Shown: in pieces, positions 17,433-25,185 of the stretch | Layout: the number at the start of each line of letters is the position of its first letter | Position numbering within the stretch: the stretch's first letter is position 1 | From: Streptomyces violaceusniger Tu 4113 | Lineage (GTDB): Bacteria > Actinomycetota > Actinomycetes > Streptomycetales > Streptomycetaceae | NCBI RefSeq assembly: GCF_000147815.2 | Contig: NC_015957.1 | Location: 2,418,001-2,482,000, forward strand | Direction: 5' to 3' | Length of the DNA: 64,000 bases | The notes under the pieces: generated by a model | Told to the model about the DNA's origin: nothing | The model's database searches: none | The model's input: only the letters and a program-made list of their open reading frames with translations | Program-made: the position numbers and the translations under genes

Positions 17433-18167
17433 ATGGGAAAGCTTGACGGCAAGGTCGCGGTCATCACCGGCGGCACCACCGGCATGGCGCTGGCCGGCGC
17501 GAAGCTGTTCGTCGACGAGGGAGCGCACGTCTTCATCACCGGCCGCCGCCAGGAGGCCCTGGACGAGGCCGTGAGGCAGATCGGCCGCAACGTCACCGGC
17601 GTCCAGGGCGACGCCGCCGACCTGGACGACCTGGACCGTCTGTACGACACCGTCAAGCGGGAGAAGGGAAGCCTCGACGTGCTGTGGGCCAGCGCCGGCG
17701 GGGGCGAGCCCGCCCCGCTCGGCGAGATCACCGAGGCCCACTTCGACGCCGCGTTCTACCTCAACGCCCGCGGCACCCTGTTCACCGTCCAGAAGGCCCT
17801 CCCGCTCTTCAACGACGGCGGCTCCATCCTCATGACCGGCTCCAACGCCTCTCTCGGCGCCTTCCCCGGCTGGAGCGTCTACGCCGGCAGCAAGGCCGTC
17901 CAGCAGGCCTGGGCCCGCGTCTGGCTCAACGAGCTCAAGGACCGCCGCATCCGCGTCAACGTCCTGACCCCCGGCCAGGTCGCCACCGCCAAGCAGGAAG
18001 AACTCTTCGACGAGGCCACCAAGCGCCAGTTCGAGTCCCTCATCCCCCGCGGCCAGATGGGCCGCCCCGACGAAATCGCCACCGCCGCCCTCTTCCTCGC
18101 CTCCGACGACTCCAGCTACGTCAACGGCATGGAACTCGTCGCCGACGGCGGCACCACCGCCATCTGA
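17433..18167 (+). CDS. Short-chain dehydrogenase/reductase
   Basis: 244 residues, classical SDR length. The cofactor motif reads TGGTTGMA where TGxxxGIG is usual. The NAG-like segment is ASAGG, the active-site Ser is in MTGSNAS, and YAGSK gives the Tyr-x3-Lys pair. The tail LFLASDDSSYVNGMELVADGG is typical. An NAD(P)-dependent reduction or oxidation of an unknown alcohol/ketone is expected. AAGGGAA precedes the ATG. It is followed 32 bp later by an F420/NADP-type reductase, and both are probably controlled by the divergent TetR. Such cassettes often answer reactive carbonyl or quinone stress; that role is inferred. Confidence 0.88.
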   Translation: MGKLDGKVAVITGGTTGMALAGAKLFVDEGAHVFITGRRQEALDEAVRQIGRNVTGVQGDAADLDDLDRLYDTVKREKGSLDVLWASAGGGEPAPLGEITEAHFDAAFYLNARGTLFTVQKALPLFNDGGSILMTGSNASLGAFPGWSVYAGSKAVQQAWARVWLNELKDRRIRVNVLTPGQVATAKQEELFDEATKRQFESLIPRGQMGRPDEIATAALFLASDDSSYVNGMELVADGGTTAI

Positions 18168-18199
18168 ACCGAAGAACCACAACCAGGGCAGGACATCTC

Positions 18200-18823
18200 A
18201 TGAGCAACATCAGCATCATCGGCACCGGAAACATGGCCCGCACCATCGGCGCGCGGGCGGTGGCGGGCGGCAACACCGTCGAGGTCATGGGCCGCGATCA
18301 GTCCAAGGCGGCTGATCTGGCCAAGGCTCTCGGCGGCGGCGCCACGACGGGAGAATGGGGCACCGCCCCGGCCGGGGACATCGTCATCGTGGCCCTGTTG
18401 TACGACGGTGTCGTGCCGGTCGTCGCCCAGTACGGAGACGCTCTCGCGGGCAAGGTCATCGTCGACATCAGCAATCCCTTCAATGCCACGTTCGACGGGC
18501 TGGCCCACCGCGAGGAGACCTCGATCGCGCAGGAGGTCGCCAAGGCGGCCCCGGCCGGCGCCAGCGTGGTGAAGGCGTTCAACACCATCTTCCGTCATGT
18601 CCTGGAAAAGGGTCGGCCCGACGTCTTCATCGCCGGCGATAATGCGCAGGCCAAGGCAAGTGTGGAGGCGTTCATCGAGAGCCTCGGGCTGCGCCCGCTG
18701 GACGTCGGCGGCCTGAAAATGGCGCACTGGCTGGAAGGAGCGGGCGTGGTCACGGTGGGCCTCGCCAACCACGGGGTGGGGAACTTGGACTTCGCCCTCA
18801 GCATCACCGAACTTCCCGTCTGA
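18200..18823 (+). CDS. NADPH-dependent F420 reductase-like / NAD-binding protein
   Basis: 207 residues. It starts with the Rossmann motif ISIIGTGNMARTIGARAVAGG and continues with DIVIVALLYDGVVPV, GKVIVDISNPFN and VVKAFNTIF, the pattern of NADP:F420 oxidoreductase-fold proteins (NPD family). It probably carries hydride between NADPH and a deazaflavin or another substrate. It is the second gene of the SDR operon. The family annotation is firm; use of F420 is not shown by the sequence. Confidence 0.82.
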   Translation: MSNISIIGTGNMARTIGARAVAGGNTVEVMGRDQSKAADLAKALGGGATTGEWGTAPAGDIVIVALLYDGVVPVVAQYGDALAGKVIVDISNPFNATFDGLAHREETSIAQEVAKAAPAGASVVKAFNTIFRHVLEKGRPDVFIAGDNAQAKASVEAFIESLGLRPLDVGGLKMAHWLEGAGVVTVGLANHGVGNLDFALSITELPV

Positions 18824-18876
18824 GCAAACGGTTGACGGATCACCGAAAGGACTCGCCAATGCAGAGTCACCGCGGT

Positions 18877-19188
18877 GAAAGCGTCATCAAACTGCCGGCA
18901 GCCTGAGGCCACGATCCGGTCTACCTGCCCGGCGGCCGGCGGCTCGACTTTCTCACTCCGGCAGCGGCTGCGCAGGGCGCTGGCCAGCCGTTCCCGGTTC
19001 GTTTCTGTCGGGCATATTTCCTCGGCCGGCCACTGCGCCCACCGCTCTTCGTCAGCCTCGGTCGGGCCGCGGGTCCCGTACTCACTGCGGATCTGGGCAC
19101 GGTGGTACTTGATAGTCCGGCCAGTCCAGGAATAGCCGGCGAACAGGGCCGGATCGACCTGCACCAGCGATCCGAGATAGTCCACCGC
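18877..19188 (-). pseudogene. Tn3-family transposase N-terminal remnant
   Basis: The minus-strand frame reads VDYLGSLVQVDPALFAGYSW, TGRTIKYHRAQIRSEYGTR and AEEICPTETNRERLASALRSR. These match the N-terminal (DUF4158) region of Tn3-type transposases, which runs VDPALF..Y.W.GRTI.YHRAQIR. The start and the large catalytic part are absent. Its 5' edge joins the SCO6745-like N-terminus at about 19185, so the junction is probably a transposon breakpoint or recombination scar. Confidence 0.7.
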
Positions 19189-19300
19189 CGCCCTCGTACG
19201 CGGCCTCGGCCTCCGGTGCGAAGTACGCGACCGCGTGGATCGGCTCGAAGAGGGCCCACATCGTGCGGGCCGTCGTCGCAGCACTGGTGTTCATTGCCAT
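19181..19300 (-). pseudogene. N-terminal remnant of a SCO6745-family protein
   Basis: ATG 19300 with GAAGGGAGC upstream opens a frame reading MAMNTSAATTARTMWALFEP, then IHAVAYFAPEAEAAYEGGGG, which is the conserved N-terminus of SCO6745-like proteins. At about 19185 the homology stops and Tn3 transposase sequence begins in another frame. The C-terminal portion of this family is at 15997-16356, same strand, 2.8 kb away. Confidence 0.65.
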
Positions 19301-19513
19301 GCTCCCTTCAGCATCGCCCCCGGGGCCGGACCACGACCGGCATTGTGCCAAGCTCCCGGAACCCGGACATCCGGGTCGGACGTTGACCCGGATGTCTGGT
19401 TACGACATCACCTGACACCATCTGGCATCAACGGGTGCGACGGACGGGACGGACGCGAGCGATGCGACCGACACGAACCGACGTGCCTGATACGACCTTC
19501 GAGGAGATCGGCT

Positions 19514-20353
19514 GTGACCCTGCGGCAAGAGATCGTCGGCAACGCCATGCAGATGGCGGTCTGCACCCTGCAGCCGGGGCAGACCGTCTACTGCGAGGCC
19601 GGGAAGTTCCTGTTCAAGACGGCGAACGTGACGATGGAGACCCGGCTGTCCGGGCCCGGCGGGGGCGGCGGTCAGGCCGCCGGGGGCAGTGGCGGGAGCG
19701 CCGGGGGTGCCGGGGGCGGCGGGATGGGCGGGATGCTGCGCCAGGCCATGGGCACCGCCATGCAGGTGGGGCAGCGGGCGCTGGCCGGGGAGTCGCTGGC
19801 GTTCCAGTACTTCACCGCCACCGGCGGCGAGGGCACCGTCGGCTTCGCGGGGGTGCTGCCCGGTGAAATGCGGGCGCTGGAGCTGGACGGGGCACGGGCG
19901 TGGTTCGCGGAGAAGGACGCCTTCGTGGCGGCCGAATCCACCGTGGAGTTCGGGATCGCCTTCCAGGGCGGGAAGACCGGGCGCAGCGGCGGCGAGGGAT
20001 TCATCCTGGAGAAGTTCACCGGGCACGGCACCGTGATCATCTGTGGTGCGGGCAACTTCATCGACCTGAATCCGGCCGATTTCGGCGGCCGGATCGAGGT
20101 CGACACGGGCTGCATCGTGGCCTTCGAGGAAGGCATCCGCTACGGCGTGGAGCGCATCGGCGGGCTCAACCGCCAGGGGCTGATGAACGCGGTCTTCGGC
20201 GGCGAGGGGCTGTCGCTGGCCACGCTGGAGGGCAATGGGCGGGTGATCCTGCAGTCGCTCACCATCGAGGGGCTGGCGAACGCCCTGAAGAAGGCGCAGG
20301 GCGGCGACAAGCAGGGGCCGACGGGCGGGATGTTCTCCACCCACGCGGGGTGA
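19514..20353 (+). CDS. AIM24-family protein
   Basis: 279 residues from GTG 19514, preceded by GAGGAGATCG. It has the AIM24/TIGR00266 layout of beta-strand repeats: LQPGQTVYCEAGKFLFKTANV near residue 20, AESTVEFGIAFQGG, GEGFILEKFTGHGTVIICGAG and IEVDTGCIVAFEEGIRYGVE. A Gly/Ser/Ala-rich insert lies at about 45-75. Members form tryptophan-RNA-binding-like folds of unclear role; a mitochondrial homologue stabilises membrane complexes. No signal peptide is evident. Function here is unknown. Confidence 0.85.
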   Translation: MTLRQEIVGNAMQMAVCTLQPGQTVYCEAGKFLFKTANVTMETRLSGPGGGGGQAAGGSGGSAGGAGGGGMGGMLRQAMGTAMQVGQRALAGESLAFQYFTATGGEGTVGFAGVLPGEMRALELDGARAWFAEKDAFVAAESTVEFGIAFQGGKTGRSGGEGFILEKFTGHGTVIICGAGNFIDLNPADFGGRIEVDTGCIVAFEEGIRYGVERIGGLNRQGLMNAVFGGEGLSLATLEGNGRVILQSLTIEGLANALKKAQGGDKQGPTGGMFSTHAG

Positions 20354-20378
20354 CGCGCCCCTGGGCCTTGCCCCCCGC

Positions 20379-20582
20379 TTACCCGCCCGCGACGTAGAAG
20401 AGGAAGAAGAGGAAAGCGGCGATGAAGTGGACGCCCACGAGGTAGATGAAGACCCGGACCGTGAAGCTCATCGGCGCCCGGTCCTCCTCGTTGGGGCCGG
20501 TCCGGGCACGGGCCGGCGGGTCCGTCCGGGTGTCGCTCGCGCTCATCTGGTTCGCGGTCATGTCGTTCCCGTCCTCCTTCAT
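20379..20582 (-). CDS. Small single-span membrane protein (DUF6126-like)
   Basis: ATG 20582 overlaps the stop of the XRE gene by ATGA; an alternative ATG at 20561 has a stronger AAGGAGG in front. The product is 60-67 residues: a charged N-terminal half and one membrane helix at the end (FIYLVGVHFIAAFLFFLFYV). It is always read together with the upstream XRE-cupin regulator through the overlap, and this pairing recurs in Streptomyces. It may be a membrane partner or effector of the regulator; nothing in the sequence shows which. Confidence 0.7.
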   Translation of the reverse strand: MKEDGNDMTANQMSASDTRTDPPARARTGPNEEDRAPMSFTVRVFIYLVGVHFIAAFLFFLFYVAGG

Positions 20583-21256
20583 GGCGTACCGGGCCTTCCT
20601 CGGTGAGCGGCGTCGCCGAGGCACAGCTCGGCCGCGCCGCTCTGCAGCAGCGTGTGGACGAAGAGCAGATCCACGCCGCCGGGCGAGGCGGCGGCGATGC
20701 GGTGCGGGGTGAGCGAGTCGAAATGGGCCGCGTCGCCCGGGGAGAGGGTGTGTACGGTTTCGCCGAGGGTCAGCCGCAGCCGGCCCCCCAGCACGTAGAG
20801 CCACTCCTCGCCGGGGTGGACCCGCACCAGGCCCTCCTGGGCGCCGGAGCGCTCCGGCACATGCAGCCGCAGCGCCTGCATGGCCCGGCCGGAGCCGCCG
20901 GCCTGCCAGTAGGTCCAGCCGCCCGCCTCCTGCGCCTCCATGCGGTCGGCCCGCACGACCGGGTCCCGTTCCGAGGTCTCCTCGCCGAGCAGGTCGGATA
21001 CCGTGGTTCCGTAGGTACGGGCCAGGGTCAGCAGCATCGGGAGCGAGGGCTGGCGGCGGCCCGTCTCCAGCCGTGACAGATGCGCGGGTGAGAGCCCGAC
21101 GCGATGGGCGGCGGCCTCGAGCGTCAGACCGCTGCGCCGCCGCAGGTCGCGCAGGCGGGGAGCGACGGTGGGCAGCTCGGCGGACGGTCCGCCGGGGTGA
21201 CCGTCGGCCGGTCCGTCCGTGGGCCCCTCGTCGGGCCCGTGGGGGAGCGGGTGCAT
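20579..21256 (-). CDS. XRE-cupin transcriptional regulator
   Basis: 225 residues. A Pro/Gly-rich leader (1-28) precedes an XRE helix-turn-helix (about 30-90: LRDLRRRSGLTLEAAAHRVGLSPAHLSRLETGRRQPSLPML) and a cupin_2 barrel (about 120-200: VRVHPGEEWLYVLGGRLRLTLGETVHTLSPGDAAHFDSLTPHR). This is the PuuR-like layout, in which the cupin binds a small metabolite. It is coupled to the small membrane protein downstream. ATG 21256 has no strong ribosome-binding site, so a later start is possible. Confidence 0.88.
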   Translation of the reverse strand: MHPLPHGPDEGPTDGPADGHPGGPSAELPTVAPRLRDLRRRSGLTLEAAAHRVGLSPAHLSRLETGRRQPSLPMLLTLARTYGTTVSDLLGEETSERDPVVRADRMEAQEAGGWTYWQAGGSGRAMQALRLHVPERSGAQEGLVRVHPGEEWLYVLGGRLRLTLGETVHTLSPGDAAHFDSLTPHRIAAASPGGVDLLFVHTLLQSGAAELCLGDAAHRGRPGTP

Positions 21257-21439
21257 GTCTCCGGTATAACCAGACCTGACCTCTCGGGCAAAAGATTTGC
21301 CTGAGAGGCAATAAGCTGGCGATGCGGGCGGGAGGTTGCGCTTTCGTTACCTCCTCTGGCGCTTCGCGCAGTTCTTGTGAACTCCCGGCGAACGGCGGTC
21401 ACTTGGCATTGACACGACAGCGTCTACGCGCGTCATGCT

Positions 21440-21874
21440 ATGTCTATGACAATCCCCCCACGGATCGCTCGCATCGGTGCCCTCGGCGCCCTCGTCTCGA
21501 CGCTGATCATCGGCGGTACGGCCACGGCGGCCACCGCTGTGGCCCCGGCGGCCTCGCACACCGTTGTGTCGTCGCAGGTCATCGCGGCCGTCGGCGACAT
21601 CTGCTACTCGGATCTGCCGTCCCAGGCCCATGACACCCTGGACCTGATCGAGCAGGGTGGCCCCTACCCGTTCCCCCAGGACGGCAACGTCTTCCAGAAC
21701 CGTGAAGGCGTCCTTCCGTCCCAGTCCTCCGGTTACTACCACGAGTACACCGTGATCACCCCGGGCTCCGGCGACCGTGGCGCCCGGCGCATCGTCGCCG
21801 GTAAGCAGACGGACGAGGACTACTACACCTCGGACCACTACGCCTCGTTCGACCTGGTCGACCGCGGCTGCTGA
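21440..21874 (+). CDS. Secreted guanyl-specific ribonuclease (RNase Sa type)
   Basis: 144 residues: a signal peptide (about 1-33) and a mature part of about 100 residues that closely follows RNase Sa. Catalytic residues are recognisable: Glu in YYHEYTVITPG, Arg in RGARRIVAG, His in TSDHYASF. QDGNVFQNREGVLP forms the guanine-binding loop. The Cys in DICYSDLP and the final Cys can form the family disulfide. It should cleave single-stranded RNA after G outside the cell. TTGACA lies at 21409-21414 and there is no ribosome-binding site, so a leaderless start at ATG 21440 or 21446 is possible. No barstar-like inhibitor gene adjoins it. Confidence 0.93.
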   Translation: MSMTIPPRIARIGALGALVSTLIIGGTATAATAVAPAASHTVVSSQVIAAVGDICYSDLPSQAHDTLDLIEQGGPYPFPQDGNVFQNREGVLPSQSSGYYHEYTVITPGSGDRGARRIVAGKQTDEDYYTSDHYASFDLVDRGC

Positions 21875-21908
21875 CGCGGCCCGACCGAAGACCGCCACCC
21901 CCCGCAGC

Positions 21909-21941
21909 GCGGCCGCTGCCCCTCACCAGGGCAGCGGCCGC
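21909..21941 (+). terminator. Terminator after the RNase gene
   Basis: Perfect 13-bp arms GCGGCCGCTGCCC (21909-21921) and complement (21929-21941) around CTCACCA, 34 bp past the RNase stop. Confidence 0.75.
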
Positions 21942-22116
21942 AGTGCTGTCCGCGCCCGCCCTCAGCCCTGCCCTCGGCCCTGCCCTCAGACCCGCCCTCC
22001 GCCCCGCCGCCGCGCCACCGCAGTCCCGATAACGGTCACCGCCCCGGGAACCCCGCGCGGGTCATTGTCGTTGCTTCCCGATACCGTCTCGGTTAGCAGC
22101 GGACGTGCGGGGAGGC

Positions 22117-23085
22117 ATGGTGGCGAACGGTCCGGAAGTGGTCACGTGCGGGGAGGCGATGCTCCTGCTGCTCGCCGAGCCCGGGGTCCCGCTGGACCGG
22201 GCCGTGCATTTCCGCCGGTCGGTGGCGGGGGCCGAGTCCAATGTGGCCGTGGGCCTCGCCCGGCTCGGCCACGGCGTGCGCTGGCTCGGCCGGGTCGGCG
22301 CCGACCCCGCGGGGGAGGCGGTGCTGCGCGAGCTGCGCGCCGACTGTGTGGACGTCGCCCACGCGATCGTGGACGACCATGCCCCCACCGGGCTGCTGAT
22401 GCGGGACAGCCATGCGCACCGCGCCATCGATGTGCAGTACTACCGCATGGGATCCGCCGCCTCCCGGCTGACGCCCGAGCAGATACGCCCCGAGGCCCTC
22501 GAAGGCACCCGGCTGCTGCATCTGTCCGGGATCACACCGATGCTCTCGCCGACCGCGGCGGCCGCGAGCCGGCGGCTGGTGGAGCTGGCCCGTGCGGCCG
22601 GGGCCAAGGTGTCCTTCGATCCGAACGTACGGCACAAGCTGGGCGGCGCGGCGCAGTGGGCCCAGACGGCGGGTCCGTTGCTGCGCGACGCCGACATCGT
22701 CCTCGCGGGCGAGGACGAGTTGGAGCTGCTGACCGCCCAACCCGCCGACGAGGCCGCGCGGGAGCTGCTGCGCGGCGGCGCCGACGAGGTCGTGATCAAG
22801 CGCGCCGACCACTCCTCGACCGTCCTCACCGCGGACGGCGGCTGGGACCAGGCGCCCCACGCGGTGCCGGTCGTCGACCCGATCGGGGCCGGTGACGGCT
22901 TCGCGGCCGGCTATCTGTCGGCCCGCCTGCGCGGGCTGCACGAGCACCAGGCGCTCGCCGAGGCGGTGTGCGTGGCCGCCCTCGTCGTCCAGGCCGCCAC
23001 CGATACGGACGGGCTGCCCACCGCCGCCGCGCGGGACCGGGCGCTCGCCGAGCTGCCCAAGGGCGGGGACGCGGTATACCGCTGA
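22117..23085 (+). CDS. 2-keto-3-deoxygluconate kinase (PfkB family)
   Basis: About 322 residues. The PfkB fold shows GEAMLLLLAEPG at the start, VAGAESNVAVGLARLG (first signature) and VVDPIGAGDGFAAGYL (second signature with the catalytic Asp and anion hole). The D-P-I-G-A-G-D variant and AGAESN resemble KDG kinases, and the KDPG aldolase gene is next, so phosphorylation of 2-keto-3-deoxygluconate is the best call. The start is uncertain: GTG 22105, ATG 22117 (very close to GGGGAGG) and GTG 22120 are possible. Sugar-acid uptake genes are not adjacent. Confidence 0.8.
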   Translation: MVANGPEVVTCGEAMLLLLAEPGVPLDRAVHFRRSVAGAESNVAVGLARLGHGVRWLGRVGADPAGEAVLRELRADCVDVAHAIVDDHAPTGLLMRDSHAHRAIDVQYYRMGSAASRLTPEQIRPEALEGTRLLHLSGITPMLSPTAAAASRRLVELARAAGAKVSFDPNVRHKLGGAAQWAQTAGPLLRDADIVLAGEDELELLTAQPADEAARELLRGGADEVVIKRADHSSTVLTADGGWDQAPHAVPVVDPIGAGDGFAAGYLSARLRGLHEHQALAEAVCVAALVVQAATDTDGLPTAAARDRALAELPKGGDAVYR

Positions 23086-23294
23086 GCCGACCCGGACAGC
23101 GCAGGCAACACAGGCAACACCGATAACGGGGGCAGCGCGGACAGCGCCGGTAACACCGACAAGCCAGATATCGATCCACCAAGCGCATCACAGCACCGCA
23201 CATCGTCCACCGCACACTGAAATCGCCGCATATCCCGGAGGCAATCCGGGGCGGCATCGCCAGCAGCACTTGGGAGAGGAAGGCGGCGACCGCC

Positions 23295-23948
23295 GTGTAC
23301 CGCTGGGAGATCACCCGGGCCGCGCTCGCGCAGCGCGTTCTCGCCATCGTCCGTAGCGACAGCTACGACCACGCCCATGCCACGGCGGACAGTCTGCTCT
23401 CCGCCGGTATCACCAGCCTGGAGATCTCGCTGACCACGCCCTTCGCCCTGGAGGCGGTCACCACACTGATCCGGGAGGTCGGCGATGACGCGGTGATCGG
23501 CGCGGGCACGGTGCTCGACGCCGCCTCGGCCCGGATGGCGGTGGACGCGGGGGCCCGCTTCCTCGTCTCGCCGAGCCTGGACCCCGAGGTCATCCGCACC
23601 GGCCACCGCTACGGTCTGCCGGTCTTCCCCGGCGTGGCCACGCCCACCGAGGCGGTGCACGCGATGGAGCTGGGCGCGGACGCCCTGAAGCTCTTCCCCG
23701 CCTCCGCCTACGGGCCCCGATGGGTCAGCGACGTACGGGCCGCGCTGCCGCAGGCCGCCGTCGTCCCCACCGGCGGGGTGACGCCGGCCGAGGCCCCGGA
23801 CTGGATCGCGGCCGGGGCCGTCGCCTGCGGAATGGGCTCGGCGCTGTCCGAGGGCGACCGGGACACCGTGGGCAAGCGCGCCGCCGAGCTGCTGGCCCGT
23901 CTCGCGGATGTGGCACCACCGCTGGACTCGGCGCCAGAGCTGTACTGA
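23295..23948 (+). CDS. eda: KDPG / 2-keto-4-hydroxyglutarate aldolase
   Basis: 217 residues of the Eda class I aldolase family. It splits 2-keto-3-deoxy-6-phosphogluconate into pyruvate and glyceraldehyde 3-phosphate. The general base Glu is in LEISLTTPFAL, the Schiff-base Lys in ALKLFPASAYG, and the phosphate loop in PTGGVTP. GAGAGGAAGGCGG precedes GTG 23295. Together with the kinase 209 bp upstream it makes the lower part of a deoxy-gluconate pathway for uronic or gluconic acids. Confidence 0.9.
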   Translation: MYRWEITRAALAQRVLAIVRSDSYDHAHATADSLLSAGITSLEISLTTPFALEAVTTLIREVGDDAVIGAGTVLDAASARMAVDAGARFLVSPSLDPEVIRTGHRYGLPVFPGVATPTEAVHAMELGADALKLFPASAYGPRWVSDVRAALPQAAVVPTGGVTPAEAPDWIAAGAVACGMGSALSEGDRDTVGKRAAELLARLADVAPPLDSAPELY

Positions 23949-23956
23949 ACTGAACC

Positions 23957-24095
23957 GCTGTGCGCGGGCTGTACGGACGGCGGGGCGCGGGCTGTACTGA
24001 CCGCTGTGCGCGGGCCGTACGGACGGGAGCGCCCGGGTCGTACTGACCGCCGTGCGCGGGCCGTACGAATGGCGGTGCGTGGCCCGTACGCCCGC
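23957..24095. repeat. Degenerate tandem repeat after eda
   Basis: At least three imperfect units containing CTGTGCGCGGGCCGTACGG or a close variant, spaced about 45-50 bp. No gene is visible in 23949-24205. Confidence 0.6.
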
Positions 24096-24205
24096 GCATC
24101 CCAGCGGGCGGTCAACCGCTTCCCGTGGGGCGGGAGTTCTGCCACCCTGAGCGCGCTGTGATCATGCGGCTCGTACCGGCCGCCCGCTCGCGCCCAGGAG
24201 GTGCC

Positions 24206-25054
24206 GTGAGACGTACCGTCACGCTGTCCGCCCTCGCCGCCGTGCTCGCCGCCACCGCCGCCGGTTCGGCGCTGGCCGTCGGCTCCACGTCCAAGCCCGA
24301 GTCGCCGCGGGCGTCCGCCGCCGACCGCGCCCGGCCGCAGCGCGGCACCCTGCTCGACCGGGTGCCCGAGCGCGGGGTGCTGCGGGTGTGCACCACGGGC
24401 GACTACCGGCCTTTCAGCCATCGCGACCCCAAGTCCGGCGCCTACACCGGCATCGACATCAAGATGGCCGGGGACCTCGCCAAGAGCCTGGACGCCAAAC
24501 CGGCGTTCGTGCCCACCACCTGGGCCACCCTGGTGGACGACCTCGCCGCCGGACGCTGCGACGTGGGCATGGGCGGGGTGTCGGTGACCCTGGCCCGCGC
24601 CCGTAAGGCGTCCTTCAGCGAGCCGTATCTCACCGACGGCAAGACGCCGATCGTGCGCTGCGAGGACAAGGCCAGGTACCGCACGCTGGAGGACATCGAC
24701 CGGCCGGGCGTGCGGGTGGTGGTCAACCCGGGTGGCACCAATGAGGAGTTCGCCCGGGCGCATGTCAAACGGGCCACTCTCACCGTCCATCCGGACAACA
24801 CCACGATCTTCGACGAGATCATCGCGGGCCGCGCCGATGTGATGATGACGGACGCCAGCGAGACCCGCTACCAGTCCGCGATCCACCCGGAGCTGTGCGC
24901 GGTCCACCCCGACGAGCCGTTCTCCTTCTCCGAGAAGGCGTACGCCCTGCCGCGCGGCGATGCGCAGTTCACGGAGTACGTCGACCAGTGGGTCCATCTG
25001 GCCACCCACGACGGTACGTACAAGAAGTACGAGGACGAATGGTTGAGGCGGTGA
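24206..25054 (+). CDS. pheC: Secreted PheC-type cyclohexadienyl dehydratase
   Basis: GTG 24206 is chosen because CAGGAGGTGCC precedes it; the product (282 residues) then starts with a clean signal peptide (RRTVTLSALAAVLAATAAGS). The rest is a periplasmic-binding-protein fold. It matches exported cyclohexadienyl dehydratase better than a transporter receptor: TTGDYRPFSHRDP, MGGVSVTLARARKASFSEPY, VVVNPGGTNEEFAR, DVMMTDASETRYQS and HPELCAVHPDEPF. The reaction would convert prephenate or arogenate to phenylpyruvate or phenylalanine outside the membrane. There is no lipobox and no ABC transporter beside it. A polar amino-acid receptor is the alternative. Confidence 0.75.
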   Translation: MRRTVTLSALAAVLAATAAGSALAVGSTSKPESPRASAADRARPQRGTLLDRVPERGVLRVCTTGDYRPFSHRDPKSGAYTGIDIKMAGDLAKSLDAKPAFVPTTWATLVDDLAAGRCDVGMGGVSVTLARARKASFSEPYLTDGKTPIVRCEDKARYRTLEDIDRPGVRVVVNPGGTNEEFARAHVKRATLTVHPDNTTIFDEIIAGRADVMMTDASETRYQSAIHPELCAVHPDEPFSFSEKAYALPRGDAQFTEYVDQWVHLATHDGTYKKYEDEWLRR

Positions 25055-25185
25055 GGCGGTGAGGCGGTGAAGGCGTGAGGGCGGTGACGCGGCGGCGGAC
25101 GACCGACGGCTGAAAATCTGGGCATCGCCGTAGGACTCTTGCGTCCGCCGCCCTCCCATGGTGCCCGGAGCGGGAAGATGGCCCC

